DNA of 64,000 bases from Nostoc sp. UHCC 0302 (lineage in GTDB: Bacteria > Cyanobacteriota > Cyanobacteriia > Cyanobacteriales > Nostocaceae), in assembly GCF_038096175.1 (NCBI RefSeq), contig NZ_CP151099.1:1180501-1244500 (forward strand). Reading direction: 5' to 3'. The stretch's first letter is position 1. Each line of letters begins with the position of its first letter. This document shows positions 18,851-29,374 of this stretch, piece by piece. Position numbers and translations under genes: made by a program. The notes under the pieces are model-generated. The model searched no databases. It worked only from the letters and a program-made list of their open reading frames with translations, and was not told the DNA's origin.

Positions 18851-19619
18851 TTTGTAGTGATGAATTCTCAAATGTGCAGCAATCGAGCAATGGCTCTGAG
18901 GCGATCGCACTCAAACCAACTGATTTAAAAAATTGTCTCCAATCAAGTCTGACTTTTATATTATTTGGCTCTGTACGGCGTAGCTGCACCAGAGAAGTTA
19001 GCGCTTCATGCCAGATTCCAGCTTCTGCATAGATAGTGGGTAACTTCTGCAAATCTGCCTTTTTTAGTGCTTGGGATAAAGATAATTCTGGTTGAGTGCG
19101 TTCTACCCAGCCATCTACACTAGGATTTTCGCTGGAGTCTTCAGCATCGCAAACAATTGTTAGATACCAGTGATATGTTTTACCTACTGCAAGCGGAGGT
19201 GTATTTTTAGGAAGTGTCAAGCTAATAATTCCAGGTTTATTCGGCAGCGTCAAAGATGTTTCATAAAATACTGCCTGATCTTTATTTGTCAGAATTAGAA
19301 ATTTGGCTGTTTTGACTGTAATTCTAGGTACGTACCAGAAAAATGTTGGATATTGAGCAAATGTCAGCCCTAATTTATTTGCAGGTATTAAAGGGGTTAT
19401 AGCTTTGTTCCTTGGTAAGCAAGAAGAACCGCGAGTTGAACCACCAGCACTTGCAGGAGGATTTCCCCGCTTTGGTGGCTTAAATGTTTGACTAATTTGC
19501 CAAGTTTTGATCGTCTGAGATGAGTGACTGTCTACCTGTGCTGTAACAGCACTCAGCGGAACAAGAGCTAAACTCAAGGATAAGGTTGCAAGATATAAAG
19601 ATGGCTGAAGCAATTTCAT
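18840..19619 (-). CDS. DUF928 domain exported protein
   Basis: A 259-residue secreted or periplasmic protein. The signal peptide is MKLLQPSLYLATLSLSLALV to about AVTAQ. DUF928 follows, with GSSCLPRNKAITPLIPANKLGLT, YPTFFWYVP, the beta-rich middle LPNKPGIISLTLP, and GKTYHWYLTIVCD. The C-terminal half is helical (LSQALKKADLQKLPTIYAEAGIWHEAL). Its function is unknown, but DUF928 genes are often found near CHASE2 and CHAT genes in cyanobacteria, as here. It is the first gene of the operon with the cyclase. The last residues KMR and the stop codon are encoded by a spacer repeat, so the natural C-terminus may have been altered. Confidence 0.9.
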   Translation of the reverse strand: MKLLQPSLYLATLSLSLALVPLSAVTAQVDSHSSQTIKTWQISQTFKPPKRGNPPASAGGSTRGSSCLPRNKAITPLIPANKLGLTFAQYPTFFWYVPRITVKTAKFLILTNKDQAVFYETSLTLPNKPGIISLTLPKNTPPLAVGKTYHWYLTIVCDAEDSSENPSVDGWVERTQPELSLSQALKKADLQKLPTIYAEAGIWHEALTSLVQLRRTEPNNIKVRLDWRQFFKSVGLSAIASEPLLDCCTFENSSLQKMR

Positions 19620-19733
19620 TTGGATCTGGGAGTGTATTGGTTCTAGCCTGGCAATGATAGGCAGTCAAGATTTTAACTGTCTAAATCAAGTGTTCCCAAA
19701 AGCAAGACTAGATTTTGCACTCAACCACAAACT

Positions 19734-19917
19734 GATGCATTGGCATAACCAAACGATGTTTTGGCATAACCAAATGATGTTTTGGCATAACCAAGCAATG
19801 TTTTGGCATAACCAAACGATGTTTTGGCATAACCAAACGATGTTTTGGCATAACCAAACGATGTTTTGGCATAACCAAACGATGTTTTGGCATAACCAAG
19901 CGATGCATTGGCATAAG
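19734..19917. repeat. Tandem array 2: 21-bp units, about nine copies, in a divergent promoter region
   Basis: Nine units in strict 21-bp register begin at 19734, 19755, 19776, 19797, 19818, 19839, 19860, 19881 and 19902 (the last diverges after 16 bases). The core is GATGTTTTGGCATAACCAAA plus one base; the outer units read GATGCATTGGCATAAC. All frames stay open because 21 is divisible by 3, giving MFWHNQT-type heptads, but there is no ribosome binding site or recognisable protein. It lies between the DUF928 operon (-) and the CHAT gene (+). Confidence 0.92.
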
Positions 19918-20130
19918 CTTTTACCGTCATGTATAAAACAGCAATATCTCTTATACCTTTATATTTGTACACCCATTTTCAAATTGGGCGATCGCTCAAA
20001 GGAAAATGGCAAAGCCAATAGCTCCTTTTACTCACAGTAGACAAGGATGTAATTGGCGCAGTTTTTCTCTTGCTTCTGGGAATTCTAAATCTAAGAAGTT
20101 ATTAAATCGCGAGAGAATAAAGGTGTCTTT

Positions 20131-22977
20131 ATGAGTAAATGGAAGATAAATGATTCAATACAATGGCAATTTCTTCCATTTGTAGCGGCTCGTACTGTTG
20201 TCTTTGCCAGCATCTTGTTCTTTTCAAAATCGAGTGTGGTAAATGCTCAACAGTATTCGGGAAATATTGCACAGTTAACACAGACAACTTCGCCAGATGC
20301 AACTAGTGCTGCTGAACAAGTATATCAGCAGGCAAAGCAACTATATGAGCAAGGAACAGCAGAATCTTTAACGCAAGCGATCGCCAAATTTACAGAAGCA
20401 CTTTCACTATATCGTCAAATAGGCGACCAGAAATCAGAAGCTTTTACCCTTGCTCACATTGGTAAAATTTACTCAGATTTAGGGCAACAGCAAAAAGCAC
20501 TCTCTTATTTAAATCAAGCCTTATTACTCAGGCGACAAATAGGAGATAAAACAGGAGAAACTATTACCCTGAACAACATTGGCAATGTCTACTCAGATAT
20601 AGGAGAACCCCAAAAAGCACTAGATTTTTTTCACCAAGCTTTGGTACTCAAGCGAAAAATGGGAGATAAAGCAGGGGAAGCTATTACTCTCAACAACATT
20701 GGCAATGTCTACTTAGATTCAGGAGAACCGCAAAAAGCATTAGATTATTTCCAACAATCTTTGTTACTTAGACAGCAAGTAGGAGACAAACTAGGAGAAG
20801 CTCGTACTCTTAATAATATTGGTAATGTCTACTTAGATTTGGGAGGACAACAAAAAGCATTAGATTATTTCCAGCAATCCTTGGTTTTACATCAACAACT
20901 GCGAGACAAGTCAGCAGAATCTCGCGCCCTCAACAATATTGGTACAGTCTACTTAGATTTAGGAGAACAGCAAAAGGCACTCTCTTATTTTCAACAATCC
21001 CTGATTCTTAGACGACAGATAGGAGATAAATTAGGGGAAGCTCGTATCCTTAACAATATTGCTACAGTTTACTTAAATTTAGGAGAACACCAAAAGGCAC
21101 TGGATTTTTTCCACCAATCCTTACCTCTATTTCAATCTGTGGAAAATAAATTAGGGTTAGCTGCTAACCTCAATAACATTGGTAGAGTTTACTTAAATTT
21201 GGCAGAACATCAAAAGGCACTAGATTTCTTCCAGCAATCTCTGCCTTTATATCAAAAGTTAGGGAACAGAGGAGGAGAAGCTCAAACTCTTCATAACATC
21301 GCCTCTGTTCAACGCAATCAAGGCAATCTTAATGCAGCCCTAACTCAGATCAAAACAGTAATCAACATTGTTGAAGACCTACGTACTAAAATTGATTCTC
21401 AGGAACTTCGCGCTTCCTATTTTGCGACAGTGCAGAATTATTACCAGTTCTATATCGATTTGCTGATGCAGCTGCACAAACAGCAACCATCTCAAGGATA
21501 TGATGGGTTAGCATTGCAAACCAGCGAACGCGCCCGCGCCCGTAGTCTTTTGGAACTGCTCACAGAAGCTAACGCCGATATTCGTCAAGGTGTCGAACCA
21601 AAGTTACTTTCGCAAGAGCGCAACTTACAGCAACAACTTGATACTTTAGAAAAACGTCGCATACAGTTATTGGGTGGCAAATATACTGAAGCGCAAGTGC
21701 AAGTTTTAGAAAAAGAAAATGAGGCAATTCTAGAACAGTATCAGCAAATCCAATCAAAGATTCGCGCCACTAGTCCACGTTATGCATCACTAACTCAACC
21801 TCAACCTCTTTCAATGGCACAAATTCAGCAGCAAGTCCTTGATGAAAATACCTTGCTTTTAGAATATTCTCTGGGAGAAAAGCACAGTTATCTTTGGGCA
21901 GTTACAAATAAGAGCATTACTAGTTATGAATTGCCTAAGCGTGCAGACATTGAAGCTAGCGTCCAAAAGTTCCGTCAAGCTATAACCACGCCATATCTCA
22001 AAAATAGCCCATCTATAAATGCTCTATCTCAGTTAATACTCGCACCAGTAGCCCAACAATTAGGCAAGAAACGTTTAGTAATCGTCAGCGATGGTGCTTT
22101 GCAGTATGTGCCATTTGCTGCATTAACTACATCTATTTCGCAGGGAAGCAACTATGAACCATTACTGCTCAACCATGAAATAATTACTTTACCCTCAGCC
22201 TCTACAGTAGCTATTCTTAGACGTGAACACAAAGAACGCAAATCTGCGCCGAAAACATTAGTTGTGTTAGCAGATGCAATTTTTAGTAGTGATGATGAGC
22301 GACTCCAAGGTAAAGTACAAGTATCTCGCGCACCTGAATCAGGAAGCAATTTAGATAGCCTGACTTTAACAAGATCCGCTAAAGATTCCAACATTAATTT
22401 TGAGCGTTTACCCTTTACGCGCCAAGAAGCCGAGCAAATTCTTTCTCTTGTATCACCGAGCGATCGCAAACAAGCTTTTGACTTTACTGCTAGTCGCACT
22501 ACAGCCAGTAGCAAAGATTTAAGTCAATATCGTATCATCCATTTTGCCACTCATGGCATTCTTAATAGCAAGCATCCAGAATTATCAGGAGTAGTGTTAT
22601 CACTATTCGACGACAAGGGAATGCCGCAAAATGGCTTTTTGCGTTTGCACGATATTTTTAACCTCAACCTCCAAGCAGAACTAGTGGTACTAAGCGCCTG
22701 TCAAACCGGACTGGGTGAGGAAGTCAAAGGAGAAGGATTAGTGGGGTTAACGAGGGGGTTTATGTATGCAGGTAGTCCGCGAGTTGTGGTGAGTCTGTGG
22801 AGTGTCGATGACAAAGCAACATCGGAACTAATGAAGGTTTTTTACAACAAAATGCTAAAAGCAGGATTAAAGCCTGCCGCAGCGTTGCGGGCAGCACAAT
22901 TAGAAATATGGCGTACTCAAGAATATGCTGCACCTTATTACTGGGCTGCTTTCACTTTACAAGGTGAATGGAGGTAA
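20131..22977 (+). CDS. TPR-CHAT domain protein (caspase-like peptidase)
   Basis: A 948-residue predicted peptidase of the CHAT (HetF-associated with TPR) group, clan CD like caspases. A hydrophobic N-terminal segment ([15 protein letters not shown]) looks like a signal peptide. Eight or more 40-residue TPR repeats (about residues 60-400; pattern NNIGNVYxDxGExQKALDYF) form the protein-binding part. The C-terminal CHAT domain holds the catalytic His in HFATHGIL (about residue 807) and the Cys in [13 protein letters not shown] (about 856), followed by [25 protein letters not shown] lies 7 bases before the ATG. It is transcribed divergently from DUF928/CHASE2 across repeat array 2. The TPR-encoding DNA is itself a set of near-identical 120-bp repeats. 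Confidence 0.94.
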   Translation: MSKWKINDSIQWQFLPFVAARTVVFASILFFSKSSVVNAQQYSGNIAQLTQTTSPDATSAAEQVYQQAKQLYEQGTAESLTQAIAKFTEALSLYRQIGDQKSEAFTLAHIGKIYSDLGQQQKALSYLNQALLLRRQIGDKTGETITLNNIGNVYSDIGEPQKALDFFHQALVLKRKMGDKAGEAITLNNIGNVYLDSGEPQKALDYFQQSLLLRQQVGDKLGEARTLNNIGNVYLDLGGQQKALDYFQQSLVLHQQLRDKSAESRALNNIGTVYLDLGEQQKALSYFQQSLILRRQIGDKLGEARILNNIATVYLNLGEHQKALDFFHQSLPLFQSVENKLGLAANLNNIGRVYLNLAEHQKALDFFQQSLPLYQKLGNRGGEAQTLHNIASVQRNQGNLNAALTQIKTVINIVEDLRTKIDSQELRASYFATVQNYYQFYIDLLMQLHKQQPSQGYDGLALQTSERARARSLLELLTEANADIRQGVEPKLLSQERNLQQQLDTLEKRRIQLLGGKYTEAQVQVLEKENEAILEQYQQIQSKIRATSPRYASLTQPQPLSMAQIQQQVLDENTLLLEYSLGEKHSYLWAVTNKSITSYELPKRADIEASVQKFRQAITTPYLKNSPSINALSQLILAPVAQQLGKKRLVIVSDGALQYVPFAALTTSISQGSNYEPLLLNHEIITLPSASTVAILRREHKERKSAPKTLVVLADAIFSSDDERLQGKVQVSRAPESGSNLDSLTLTRSAKDSNINFERLPFTRQEAEQILSLVSPSDRKQAFDFTASRTTASSKDLSQYRIIHFATHGILNSKHPELSGVVLSLFDDKGMPQNGFLRLHDIFNLNLQAELVVLSACQTGLGEEVKGEGLVGLTRGFMYAGSPRVVVSLWSVDDKATSELMKVFYNKMLKAGLKPAAALRAAQLEIWRTQEYAAPYYWAAFTLQGEWR

Positions 22978-23173
22978 AAAATTTAATCTCAATTGTTTAG
23001 CTTACTAAAAAGTCATTATTTGCAGACAATCCCGTCAAACAAATTAAATACTCCGTTAAATTCTGTCTCAAGGATGCTTGACAAATACCCTTGGGAAGAT
23101 GCTTTTACATAGTAAATCAGTATCAAATATATCAGGTAAATTAGCGTTCTCCTCTGATAAGGAGACTGATGGG

Positions 23174-24187
23174 ATGAATTTGCAGGCGATTTTGGAGTTG
23201 TTTCAAGAAACATTTAAAGAATGGAGTGAAGATAAAGCTTCACGGTTAGCGGCGGCGTTAGCTTATTACACGATTTTTTCGATAGCGCCGTTGCTAATTA
23301 TTGTAATTGCGATCGCCGGCGCAGTATTTGGAGAAGAGGCGGCAAGAGGTCAAATTGTCCAACAAATTCAAGGTTTAGTTGGCAGAGATGGAGCAGAATT
23401 GATCCAAACGGCGATTACCAACGCTAACAAACCCCAAACAGGTGCGATCGCCTCACTTATTAGTCTTGCACTTTTACTATTAGGTGCTACTGGATTATTT
23501 ACCGAGTTGCAAGATTCCCTCAACACAATCTGGGAGGTGAAACCGAAACCAGGACGTGGCGTCAACAACATCGTCCGCCAACGCTTTCTGTCTTTTGCGA
23601 TGGTGCTAGGTATTGGGTTTCTACTTTTAGTTTCTCTAGTAATTAGTACAGCGTTGTCAGCAATAGTTACATACTTTAGTAATCTGCTACCGGGCGTTGA
23701 TTTTCTCTGGCAACTGGTCAGTTTCATCATCTCTTTTAGCATCACTACCGTACTGTTTGGTTTAATATTCAAAGTACTGCCAGATGTCAAAATTACTTGG
23801 AGTGATGTTTTAATTGGAGCTATTCTCACCTCATTTTTGTTTTCAATAGGTAGGTTTTTATTAGGACAATATTTAGGTAATGGCAGTTTTGGTTCAGCCT
23901 ACGGTGCTGCTGGTTCATTAGTCGTGATTTTAGCTTGGGTTAACTATGCCGCCCAGATTCTCTTTTTTGGTGCTGAATTTACTCAAGTTTATGCCAGAAA
24001 ATACGGCAGCGGTATAGTTCCAGATAAAAATGCCATACCTCTTGCTAATAATGCAAAACTCAATAGCACTAATCAGACTGAGCAACCGCCTACGAAGAAA
24101 AAGCGTTCTTCTAACTTAATGAATCGCTTTATTCAGTATTTTAGAAAGCCCAAGCGCTTAAAACAGAAAAAAAATCAGCGGTTTTAA
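23174..24187 (+). CDS. YihY/BrkB-family inner membrane protein
   Basis: A six-helix membrane protein once thought to be ribonuclease BN; its transport or assembly role is unproven. I place the start at the ATG 23174 (MNLQAILELFQETFKEWSED), which has AAGGAG about 9 bases upstream and matches the conserved family start. A TTG at 23078 and an ATG at 23099 would add unconserved residues. Family blocks: ASRLAAALAYYTIFSIAPLL, GATGLFTELQDSLNTIWEV, and GAAGSLVVILAWVNYAAQI. The tail after residue 300 is hydrophilic and very basic (KKKRSSN). Confidence 0.9.
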   Translation: MNLQAILELFQETFKEWSEDKASRLAAALAYYTIFSIAPLLIIVIAIAGAVFGEEAARGQIVQQIQGLVGRDGAELIQTAITNANKPQTGAIASLISLALLLLGATGLFTELQDSLNTIWEVKPKPGRGVNNIVRQRFLSFAMVLGIGFLLLVSLVISTALSAIVTYFSNLLPGVDFLWQLVSFIISFSITTVLFGLIFKVLPDVKITWSDVLIGAILTSFLFSIGRFLLGQYLGNGSFGSAYGAAGSLVVILAWVNYAAQILFFGAEFTQVYARKYGSGIVPDKNAIPLANNAKLNSTNQTEQPPTKKKRSSNLMNRFIQYFRKPKRLKQKKNQRF

Positions 24188-24410
24188 TTACTCAATGCTG
24201 ACAATTTATCCATTCCAAGTAATATTTGAAAATGAAATAAAACGAAAAATTTTAGTGTAAACATATTTGTAGGGTGTGTTGTCGCCAAGTGCCGCACCAT
24301 CTAAGATTTGCTATCAAATTAATTAAAGTTGCTGTAAATCAAAAGGAAAATCAGATTTTTCAAGTTTTATAAATAAAGCTTAAGCCTGAAATAGGGAGAA
24401 ATTATCGCTA

Positions 24411-24971
24411 ATGGAATGGTTTTTTATCGATTGGCAGGCAATTTTTATTCCTAGTATCAGCGTCTTTGAGTTAATTATACGTGGATCGCTGGTCTACTTA
24501 GCACTGTTCTCAGTGTTACGCTTCCTTCCAAGCCGGCAACTAGGAACTTTAGGAATTACCGATTTACTTGTGGTTGTGCTATTTGCGGAAGCCGCCCAAA
24601 ACGCTATGGCAAGTCACTATACATCGATTACTGAAGGGGCTATCCTGGTAGGAACTGTCATTTTTTGGAGCTACTTGCTCAATTGGTTGGGTTATAAACT
24701 TCCTCAGTTCCAGCGCTTTCTTAATCCGCCGCCGTTGCTGTTGGTAAAAAATGGTCGGATGATTCAGCGCCATCTGCAACAGGAGTTGATCACACAAGAA
24801 GAGTTGATGAGTAAGTTACGTCAGCAAGGTGTAGAATTTATCACTGATGTGAAACTGGCATATATGGAGGCTGATGGTAGCATTAGTATCATCACCTTAG
24901 ACTCAAAAAGTACTTCCAATGCTGAGCAAAAAGCTGAGTCAAAAATAGAGTTAAAAAGCGATCTACACTAA
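24411..24971 (+). CDS. DUF421 (YetF-like) membrane protein
   Basis: 186 residues. The N-terminal 90 contain about three transmembrane helices with the family block FLPSRQLGTLGITDLLVVVL. The cytoplasmic DUF421 domain follows (PPPLLLVKNGRMIQRHLQQE, ELMSKLRQQGVEFITDVKLAYMEADGSISII). The molecular role is unknown; Bacillus relatives such as YetF and YdfS are spore or membrane proteins. The tail is Lys/Glu/Ser-rich. The stop is about 40 bases before purB, so the two could be co-transcribed. Confidence 0.88.
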   Translation: MEWFFIDWQAIFIPSISVFELIIRGSLVYLALFSVLRFLPSRQLGTLGITDLLVVVLFAEAAQNAMASHYTSITEGAILVGTVIFWSYLLNWLGYKLPQFQRFLNPPPLLLVKNGRMIQRHLQQELITQEELMSKLRQQGVEFITDVKLAYMEADGSISIITLDSKSTSNAEQKAESKIELKSDLH

Positions 24972-25011
24972 TTAAACTGTAAAATATGACGGTTGTATTC
25001 TGTGCCAAACT

Positions 25012-26307
25012 GTGATTGAGCGTTATACTCTACCCGAAATGGGTAATCTGTGGAGTGAAACCTATAAGCTAAAAACTTGGCTGCAAGTAGAAATTGCTGT
25101 TTGTGAGGCTCAAGCTGAATTAGGTTACATTCCGTCTGAGGCGGTTGAAGAAATTAAGGCAAAGGCAGATTTTGACCCGAAACGGGTATTGGAAATTGAG
25201 GCTGAAGTCCGCCACGATGTCATCGCCTTTTTAACCAATGTTAACGAATACGTGGGTGATGCTGGACGTTATATTCACCTGGGTTTAACAAGTTCGGATG
25301 TCTTGGATACGGCTTTAGCATTGCAATTAGTTGCCAGTTTAGATGTGTTGTGGCAACATCTGGAAGATTTGATTCAGGCAATTCGCCAAAAGGCAAAGGA
25401 ACATCGTCATACGGTGATGATTGGTCGATCGCATGGTATCCACGCTGAACCCATTACCTTTGGTTTTAAGCTAGCTGGATGGTTAGCGGAAGTATTGCGC
25501 CATCAAGAACGTTTAAGAATTCTTCGGGAAACCATCGCTGTCGGGAAAATTTCTGGTGCAGTGGGAACCTATGCCAATATTGAACCACGCGTAGAAGCGA
25601 TCGCTTGCCAAAAACTCGGACTTAAACCTGATACAGCCTCAACACAAGTTATTTCCCGCGATCGTCATGCCGACTATGTGCAGCAATTAGCTTTAATAGC
25701 CGCATCTATTGAACGTTTTGCTGTCGAAATTCGCAATCTCCAAAAAACAGACGTTCTCGAAGTCGAAGAATTCTTCGCCAAAGGTCAAAAAGGCTCTAGT
25801 GCCATGCCGCACAAGCGTAACCCCATCCGTTCCGAACGACTAACAGGAATGGCGCGACTCGTCAGAAGTCATGCAGGCGCAGCTTTAGAAAACGTTGCCC
25901 TGTGGCATGAAAGAGACATTTCTCACAGTTCTGTAGAACGGGTAGTTTTGCCAGATGCTTGCATTTTGACGCACTTCATGCTTGTAGAAATAACCGACTT
26001 GGTGAAAAACCTGCTAGTTTATCCTGAGAACATGGAACGAAATCTCAACTGCTATGGCGGCGTTGTCTTTAGCCAGAAAGTGCTACTAGCGTTGATAGAT
26101 AAAGGACTCAAACGCGAAGAAGCTTATGCGATCGTCCAAGAAAGTGCTCATGCTGCTTGGAATAAGCCAGAAGGCAACTTCCAGGAATTGATTAGCAACG
26201 ACCCGCGTGTTACTCAAAAGTTGTCTCCAGCAGAACTTGAAATATCTTTTGACCCCCAGCAGCATCTTAAGCATCTAGAAGCAGTTTACCAGAGGTTAGG
26301 AATTTAG
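25012..26307 (+). CDS. purB: Adenylosuccinate lyase
   Basis: Cleaves SAICAR and adenylosuccinate in purine synthesis; a homotetramer of the fumarase/aspartase superfamily. At 431 residues it has the standard length. It begins MIERYTLPEMGNLW from a GTG. Active-site blocks: GLTSSDVLDTALALQL, GRSHGIHAEPITFG, and the signature GSSAMPHKRNPI near residue 263, followed by SERLTGMARLVRS and WHERDISHSSVER. The end is complete (HLEAVYQRLGI). Spacer repeats follow. Confidence 0.97.
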   Translation: MIERYTLPEMGNLWSETYKLKTWLQVEIAVCEAQAELGYIPSEAVEEIKAKADFDPKRVLEIEAEVRHDVIAFLTNVNEYVGDAGRYIHLGLTSSDVLDTALALQLVASLDVLWQHLEDLIQAIRQKAKEHRHTVMIGRSHGIHAEPITFGFKLAGWLAEVLRHQERLRILRETIAVGKISGAVGTYANIEPRVEAIACQKLGLKPDTASTQVISRDRHADYVQQLALIAASIERFAVEIRNLQKTDVLEVEEFFAKGQKGSSAMPHKRNPIRSERLTGMARLVRSHAGAALENVALWHERDISHSSVERVVLPDACILTHFMLVEITDLVKNLLVYPENMERNLNCYGGVVFSQKVLLALIDKGLKREEAYAIVQESAHAAWNKPEGNFQELISNDPRVTQKLSPAELEISFDPQQHLKHLEAVYQRLGI

Positions 26308-26311
26308 TTCT

Positions 26312-26425
26312 AATTGTCATTGGTCATTGGTCATTTGTCATTTGTCATTGGTCATTCTTCTCTCCCTTGTCCCCCTTGTCCCCACTCCCCACTCCCCAAT
26401 CCCCAATCCCCACTCCCCACTCCCT
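26312..26425. repeat. Low-complexity intergenic spacer
   Basis: Repeated CATTGGTCATTTGTC-type text is followed by CCCCACTCCCCACTCCCCAA runs. This C-rich spacer type is frequent between Nostoc genes; a similar stretch is found inside ldpA at 59241-59330. Confidence 0.7.
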
Positions 26426-26509
26426 AAAAAGAAGTGCTGGAATTATCGGCAGCAATGGGTAGTATAAATAACAAATCCTGGCTTATTTATTAGCCCTTTG
26501 AGCGCCCAG

Positions 26510-27067
26510 ATGATTGAAATCTTAGCCACGCTTTCTGCCTCAGCGGCAGCAGGAATGAGAATCGGCATACCTCTGCTGATAATTGGACTCTTGCAGGGCA
26601 GTCATTTTTGGTCACAAGTGCCAATTTTATCGCACATTTCTCCGCCAGTCTTGTTAGGCTTACTTACCATCTGGTCGCTAGTTGAACTATTTGCTTCAAA
26701 AAAGCTTACAGGACAAAGAGTACTACAAGTAGTTCAGTTGTTATTGTCTCCCCTTGTAGGGGCAATCATGGGCTTAGCAGTAGCTTCGGCAACAGCAACA
26801 CCAAACTGGCTCATTGCTTTAATTGGTGGTTTGTTAGCTTTAGTACTCCAGCTAGTTCAAGTTGGTTGGTTCTATCGCTTGCGTGGTTTACCCTTGTGGG
26901 CAGTCTTCCTTCAAGATACTTTGGGTGTTGCTCTCGTGCTGTTTGCCTTCGATGCTCCTTGGCAAGGAGGATTGATTGCTTTAGTCCTCTTATGGTTTGC
27001 ACTTCGTAGTGCTAAGCAATGGTATGACTGGTATTGGAAGGGACAAGGACTGGGGACTAGGGATTAG
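26510..27067 (+). CDS. DUF4126 domain membrane protein
   Basis: A polytopic membrane protein of 185 residues with about five hydrophobic helices. The opening MIEILATLSASAAAGMRIG and the motif RLRGLPLWAVFLQDTLGV fit DUF4126, whose function is unknown. I start at the ATG 26510 rather than a TTG at 26498. The C-terminal residues KGQGLGTRD and the stop are encoded by the repeated GGGGACTAGGGA spacer that fills 27050-27085, so the original end has probably been replaced. It is convergent with hemH. Confidence 0.82.
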   Translation: MIEILATLSASAAAGMRIGIPLLIIGLLQGSHFWSQVPILSHISPPVLLGLLTIWSLVELFASKKLTGQRVLQVVQLLLSPLVGAIMGLAVASATATPNWLIALIGGLLALVLQLVQVGWFYRLRGLPLWAVFLQDTLGVALVLFAFDAPWQGGLIALVLLWFALRSAKQWYDWYWKGQGLGTRD

Positions 27068-27169
27068 GGACTGGGGATTAGGAGGACAAGGAAATAAGGA
27101 AGAATAATAACTATTGACCCTTGACTCCTGACCAATACCCAGCCCCCAGTCCCCAGTACACAATACCCT

Positions 27170-28336
27170 CTACTGCAAAAGTCCAATCATATGCAATAAG
27201 CCATGCCCGGTAATGATCTCGATGATTAAGGCAATGAAACCCAGCATGGCAATACGACCATTCCATACTTCAGCACTAGTAGTCAAACCCCACTGCCAAC
27301 CTTCTTGCGGATACATTTTCACCATTTTTTTGATTTGGGCAGCTTGCGAAAGCTTGAAACTGGGTTTTTGCAGTGCATCAATCACTAAGTCTGCTAATGC
27401 TTTAATAAATACCGGATGGGTATTGGGAGCAGGTACGCGGCGAAAGTTATGAATTCCCGATTCTTCGGCGACTTCCCGGTATTCAATATCAATTTCTTGT
27501 AGTGTCTCGATGTGTTCTGAAACAAAACTGATCGGCACGACTACCAAATCTTTCACACCTTTTGCGCCTAATTCTTTGAGCGCATCTTCTGTATAGGGTT
27601 GCAACCATTCTACAGGCCCGACGCGACTTTGGTAAGCCAGTGTGTGAGTATTGCTTCGATTGAGGGTCTGCATAATCAAAGCAGTACATTCCTCAATTTC
27701 TTGCTGGTAGGGGTCGCCTGCCTCTTCAACATAGCTTTTAGGAACGCCATGAGCGCTGAAAAAGATATGAACCTCATTAGGATTGGGAAATTGATCTAGT
27801 TCTTGAGCTATGAGTTCCGCCATTGCCTGGAGATAACCTGATTGTTTGTACCAGGAAGGAATGACGGTGTAATCAATTCGCTGAAGTTTTGGATCTTCTT
27901 GCCAAAGTTTTTCTAACAGCCGGAAGCTAGAACCACTGGTACTGATGGAAAACTGGGGATACAGTGGTAAAATTACTAAGTGTTCTATATTATCTTGAGT
28001 CAGCTGTGCGATCGCCTCTTCGGTATAGGGATGCCAATAACGCATTCCTACATAGATATTTGCTTCTTGCCCCAAATAACCCAGTTGTTCTTTCAGAGCT
28101 TCCCCTTGGGCTTCCGTAATTCGCCTTAATGGAGAACCACCACCAATTTGTTTATAGTTTTCTTGAGATATTTTGGTTCGCCGCGAGGCAATGAACCAAG
28201 CTAAAGGTCGTTGCAACCAGCGAAACGGTAGGCGAATGATTTCCGGATCGGAAAATAGGTTATACAAAAACGGCCCGACATCTTCTAATTTATCAGGGCC
28301 ACCGAGATTGAGTAATAAGACGCCTACACGACCCAT
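27170..28336 (-). CDS. hemH: Ferrochelatase with C-terminal CAB (chlorophyll-binding-like) domain
   Basis: Inserts Fe2+ into protoporphyrin IX, the last step of haem synthesis. The catalytic domain (about residues 1-320) includes [24 protein letters not shown] and the active-site His in [19 protein letters not shown]. After a proline-containing linker, the last 40 residues carry a light-harvesting-like helix with the E-x-x-N-x-R motif ([17 protein letters not shown]). This extension is specific to photosynthetic organisms and supports the cyanobacterial assignment. It is divergent from the methyltransferase at 28430. Confidence 0.97.
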   Translation of the reverse strand: MGRVGVLLLNLGGPDKLEDVGPFLYNLFSDPEIIRLPFRWLQRPLAWFIASRRTKISQENYKQIGGGSPLRRITEAQGEALKEQLGYLGQEANIYVGMRYWHPYTEEAIAQLTQDNIEHLVILPLYPQFSISTSGSSFRLLEKLWQEDPKLQRIDYTVIPSWYKQSGYLQAMAELIAQELDQFPNPNEVHIFFSAHGVPKSYVEEAGDPYQQEIEECTALIMQTLNRSNTHTLAYQSRVGPVEWLQPYTEDALKELGAKGVKDLVVVPISFVSEHIETLQEIDIEYREVAEESGIHNFRRVPAPNTHPVFIKALADLVIDALQKPSFKLSQAAQIKKMVKMYPQEGWQWGLTTSAEVWNGRIAMLGFIALIIEIITGHGLLHMIGLLQ

Positions 28337-28429
28337 AGCAGTTACTTTCCCCCAATCTTTTCAGGTTTTTTACTAATGTTAACAATATATCTTTATTAAA
28401 TATAAAGCTTAACAGCAAGGAAAAGTTGA

Positions 28430-29056
28430 ATGGCAACAATTTTAAGGGATTGGAGTTACCGCTATCAGTGGCTTTATGATAGTATCTCGCGTTTAGCAGC
28501 CTTGAGTGTAGGCGGTGAAGGGCGTTTCCGGCAATTAGCTTTACAAGGGTTAACAATTGACTCAGATACTCAGGTTTTGGATTTATGTTGTGGTAGTGGT
28601 CAAGCAACGCAATTTTTGGTAAAACATTCACAAAATGTTACAGGCTTAGACGCTTCACCTTTGTCTTTGCGACGGGCGCGGCAGAATGTGCCTACTGCTT
28701 CTTATGTAGAAGCTTTTGCGGAGGATATGCCCTTTGCAGATAATCTATTTGATGTGGTGCATACCAGTACTGCACTGCACGAGATGCAACCTGAGCAATT
28801 GCGGAAAATTATTCAAGAGGTTTATCGGGTATTGAAGTCAGGAGGAGTGTTCACGCTGGTAGATTTCCACACTCCTACGAATCCGATATTTTGGCCTGGG
28901 ATAACACTGTTTTTACTGTTGTTTGAGACTGAGACAGCTTGGCAGTTACTGAAAACTGACTTGACTTTGTTGCTGCGTGAGACTGGGTTTGATGCGAGCG
29001 AGCCAACTTTGTATGCAGGTGGTAGTTTGCAGGTAATCCAAGCGAGGAAGAGATAA
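28430..29056 (+). CDS. Class I SAM-dependent methyltransferase (UbiE/Coq5-like)
   Basis: A 208-residue methyltransferase of unknown substrate. Motif I is VLDLCCGSGQATQFL, the acidic SAM-binding residue is in VTGLDASPLSL, motif post-I is EAFAEDMPFADNLFDVVHTS, and VYRVLKSGGVFTLVDFH follows. The fold matches quinone or small-molecule methyltransferases. The upstream region is shared with hemH (93 bases). No ribosome binding site is obvious. Confidence 0.88.
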   Translation: MATILRDWSYRYQWLYDSISRLAALSVGGEGRFRQLALQGLTIDSDTQVLDLCCGSGQATQFLVKHSQNVTGLDASPLSLRRARQNVPTASYVEAFAEDMPFADNLFDVVHTSTALHEMQPEQLRKIIQEVYRVLKSGGVFTLVDFHTPTNPIFWPGITLFLLLFETETAWQLLKTDLTLLLRETGFDASEPTLYAGGSLQVIQARKR

Positions 29057-29374
29057 ATCGCACCAAAAGGTAAAATTAAAAAGATTTTTGACTAAAATCA
29101 CGTGAGTTCGAAAGTTAGAAAACGGCAAAAAGCTTGCTAGATATGAAACATGAGAAACCGAGCAGGTGTTGCGATGACTAAGTTAGATTGAGAATCAGCA
29201 AAAAAGTCACAAAAAAACGCCGAGACTAAAAATATCTGATAAAAATGAGAGTTTCGGCTATGTCCATTATTATATCTCGCCTCAACATCACACAAATCTT
29301 TTGAATATTTGAGTTTTTATAGCGTTTCTAACTATGTTTTAATGATTAAAGCCACTTAAATAAAAAATTAATTA
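29057..29374. other. Intergenic region, AT-rich, one repeat half-site
   Basis: It holds CGTGAGTTCGA at about 29101, matching one end of the nested-palindrome elements at 15947 and 40063 but without a partner. No ORF, RNA gene or terminator is convincing. Confidence 0.45.

Noticed and set aside
19654-20040. Open frames on both strands through array 2 (MFWHNQT or MPKHRLV heptads)
   Set aside because: Any stop-free 21-bp repeat stays open in several frames. No start signal or recognised domain is present.
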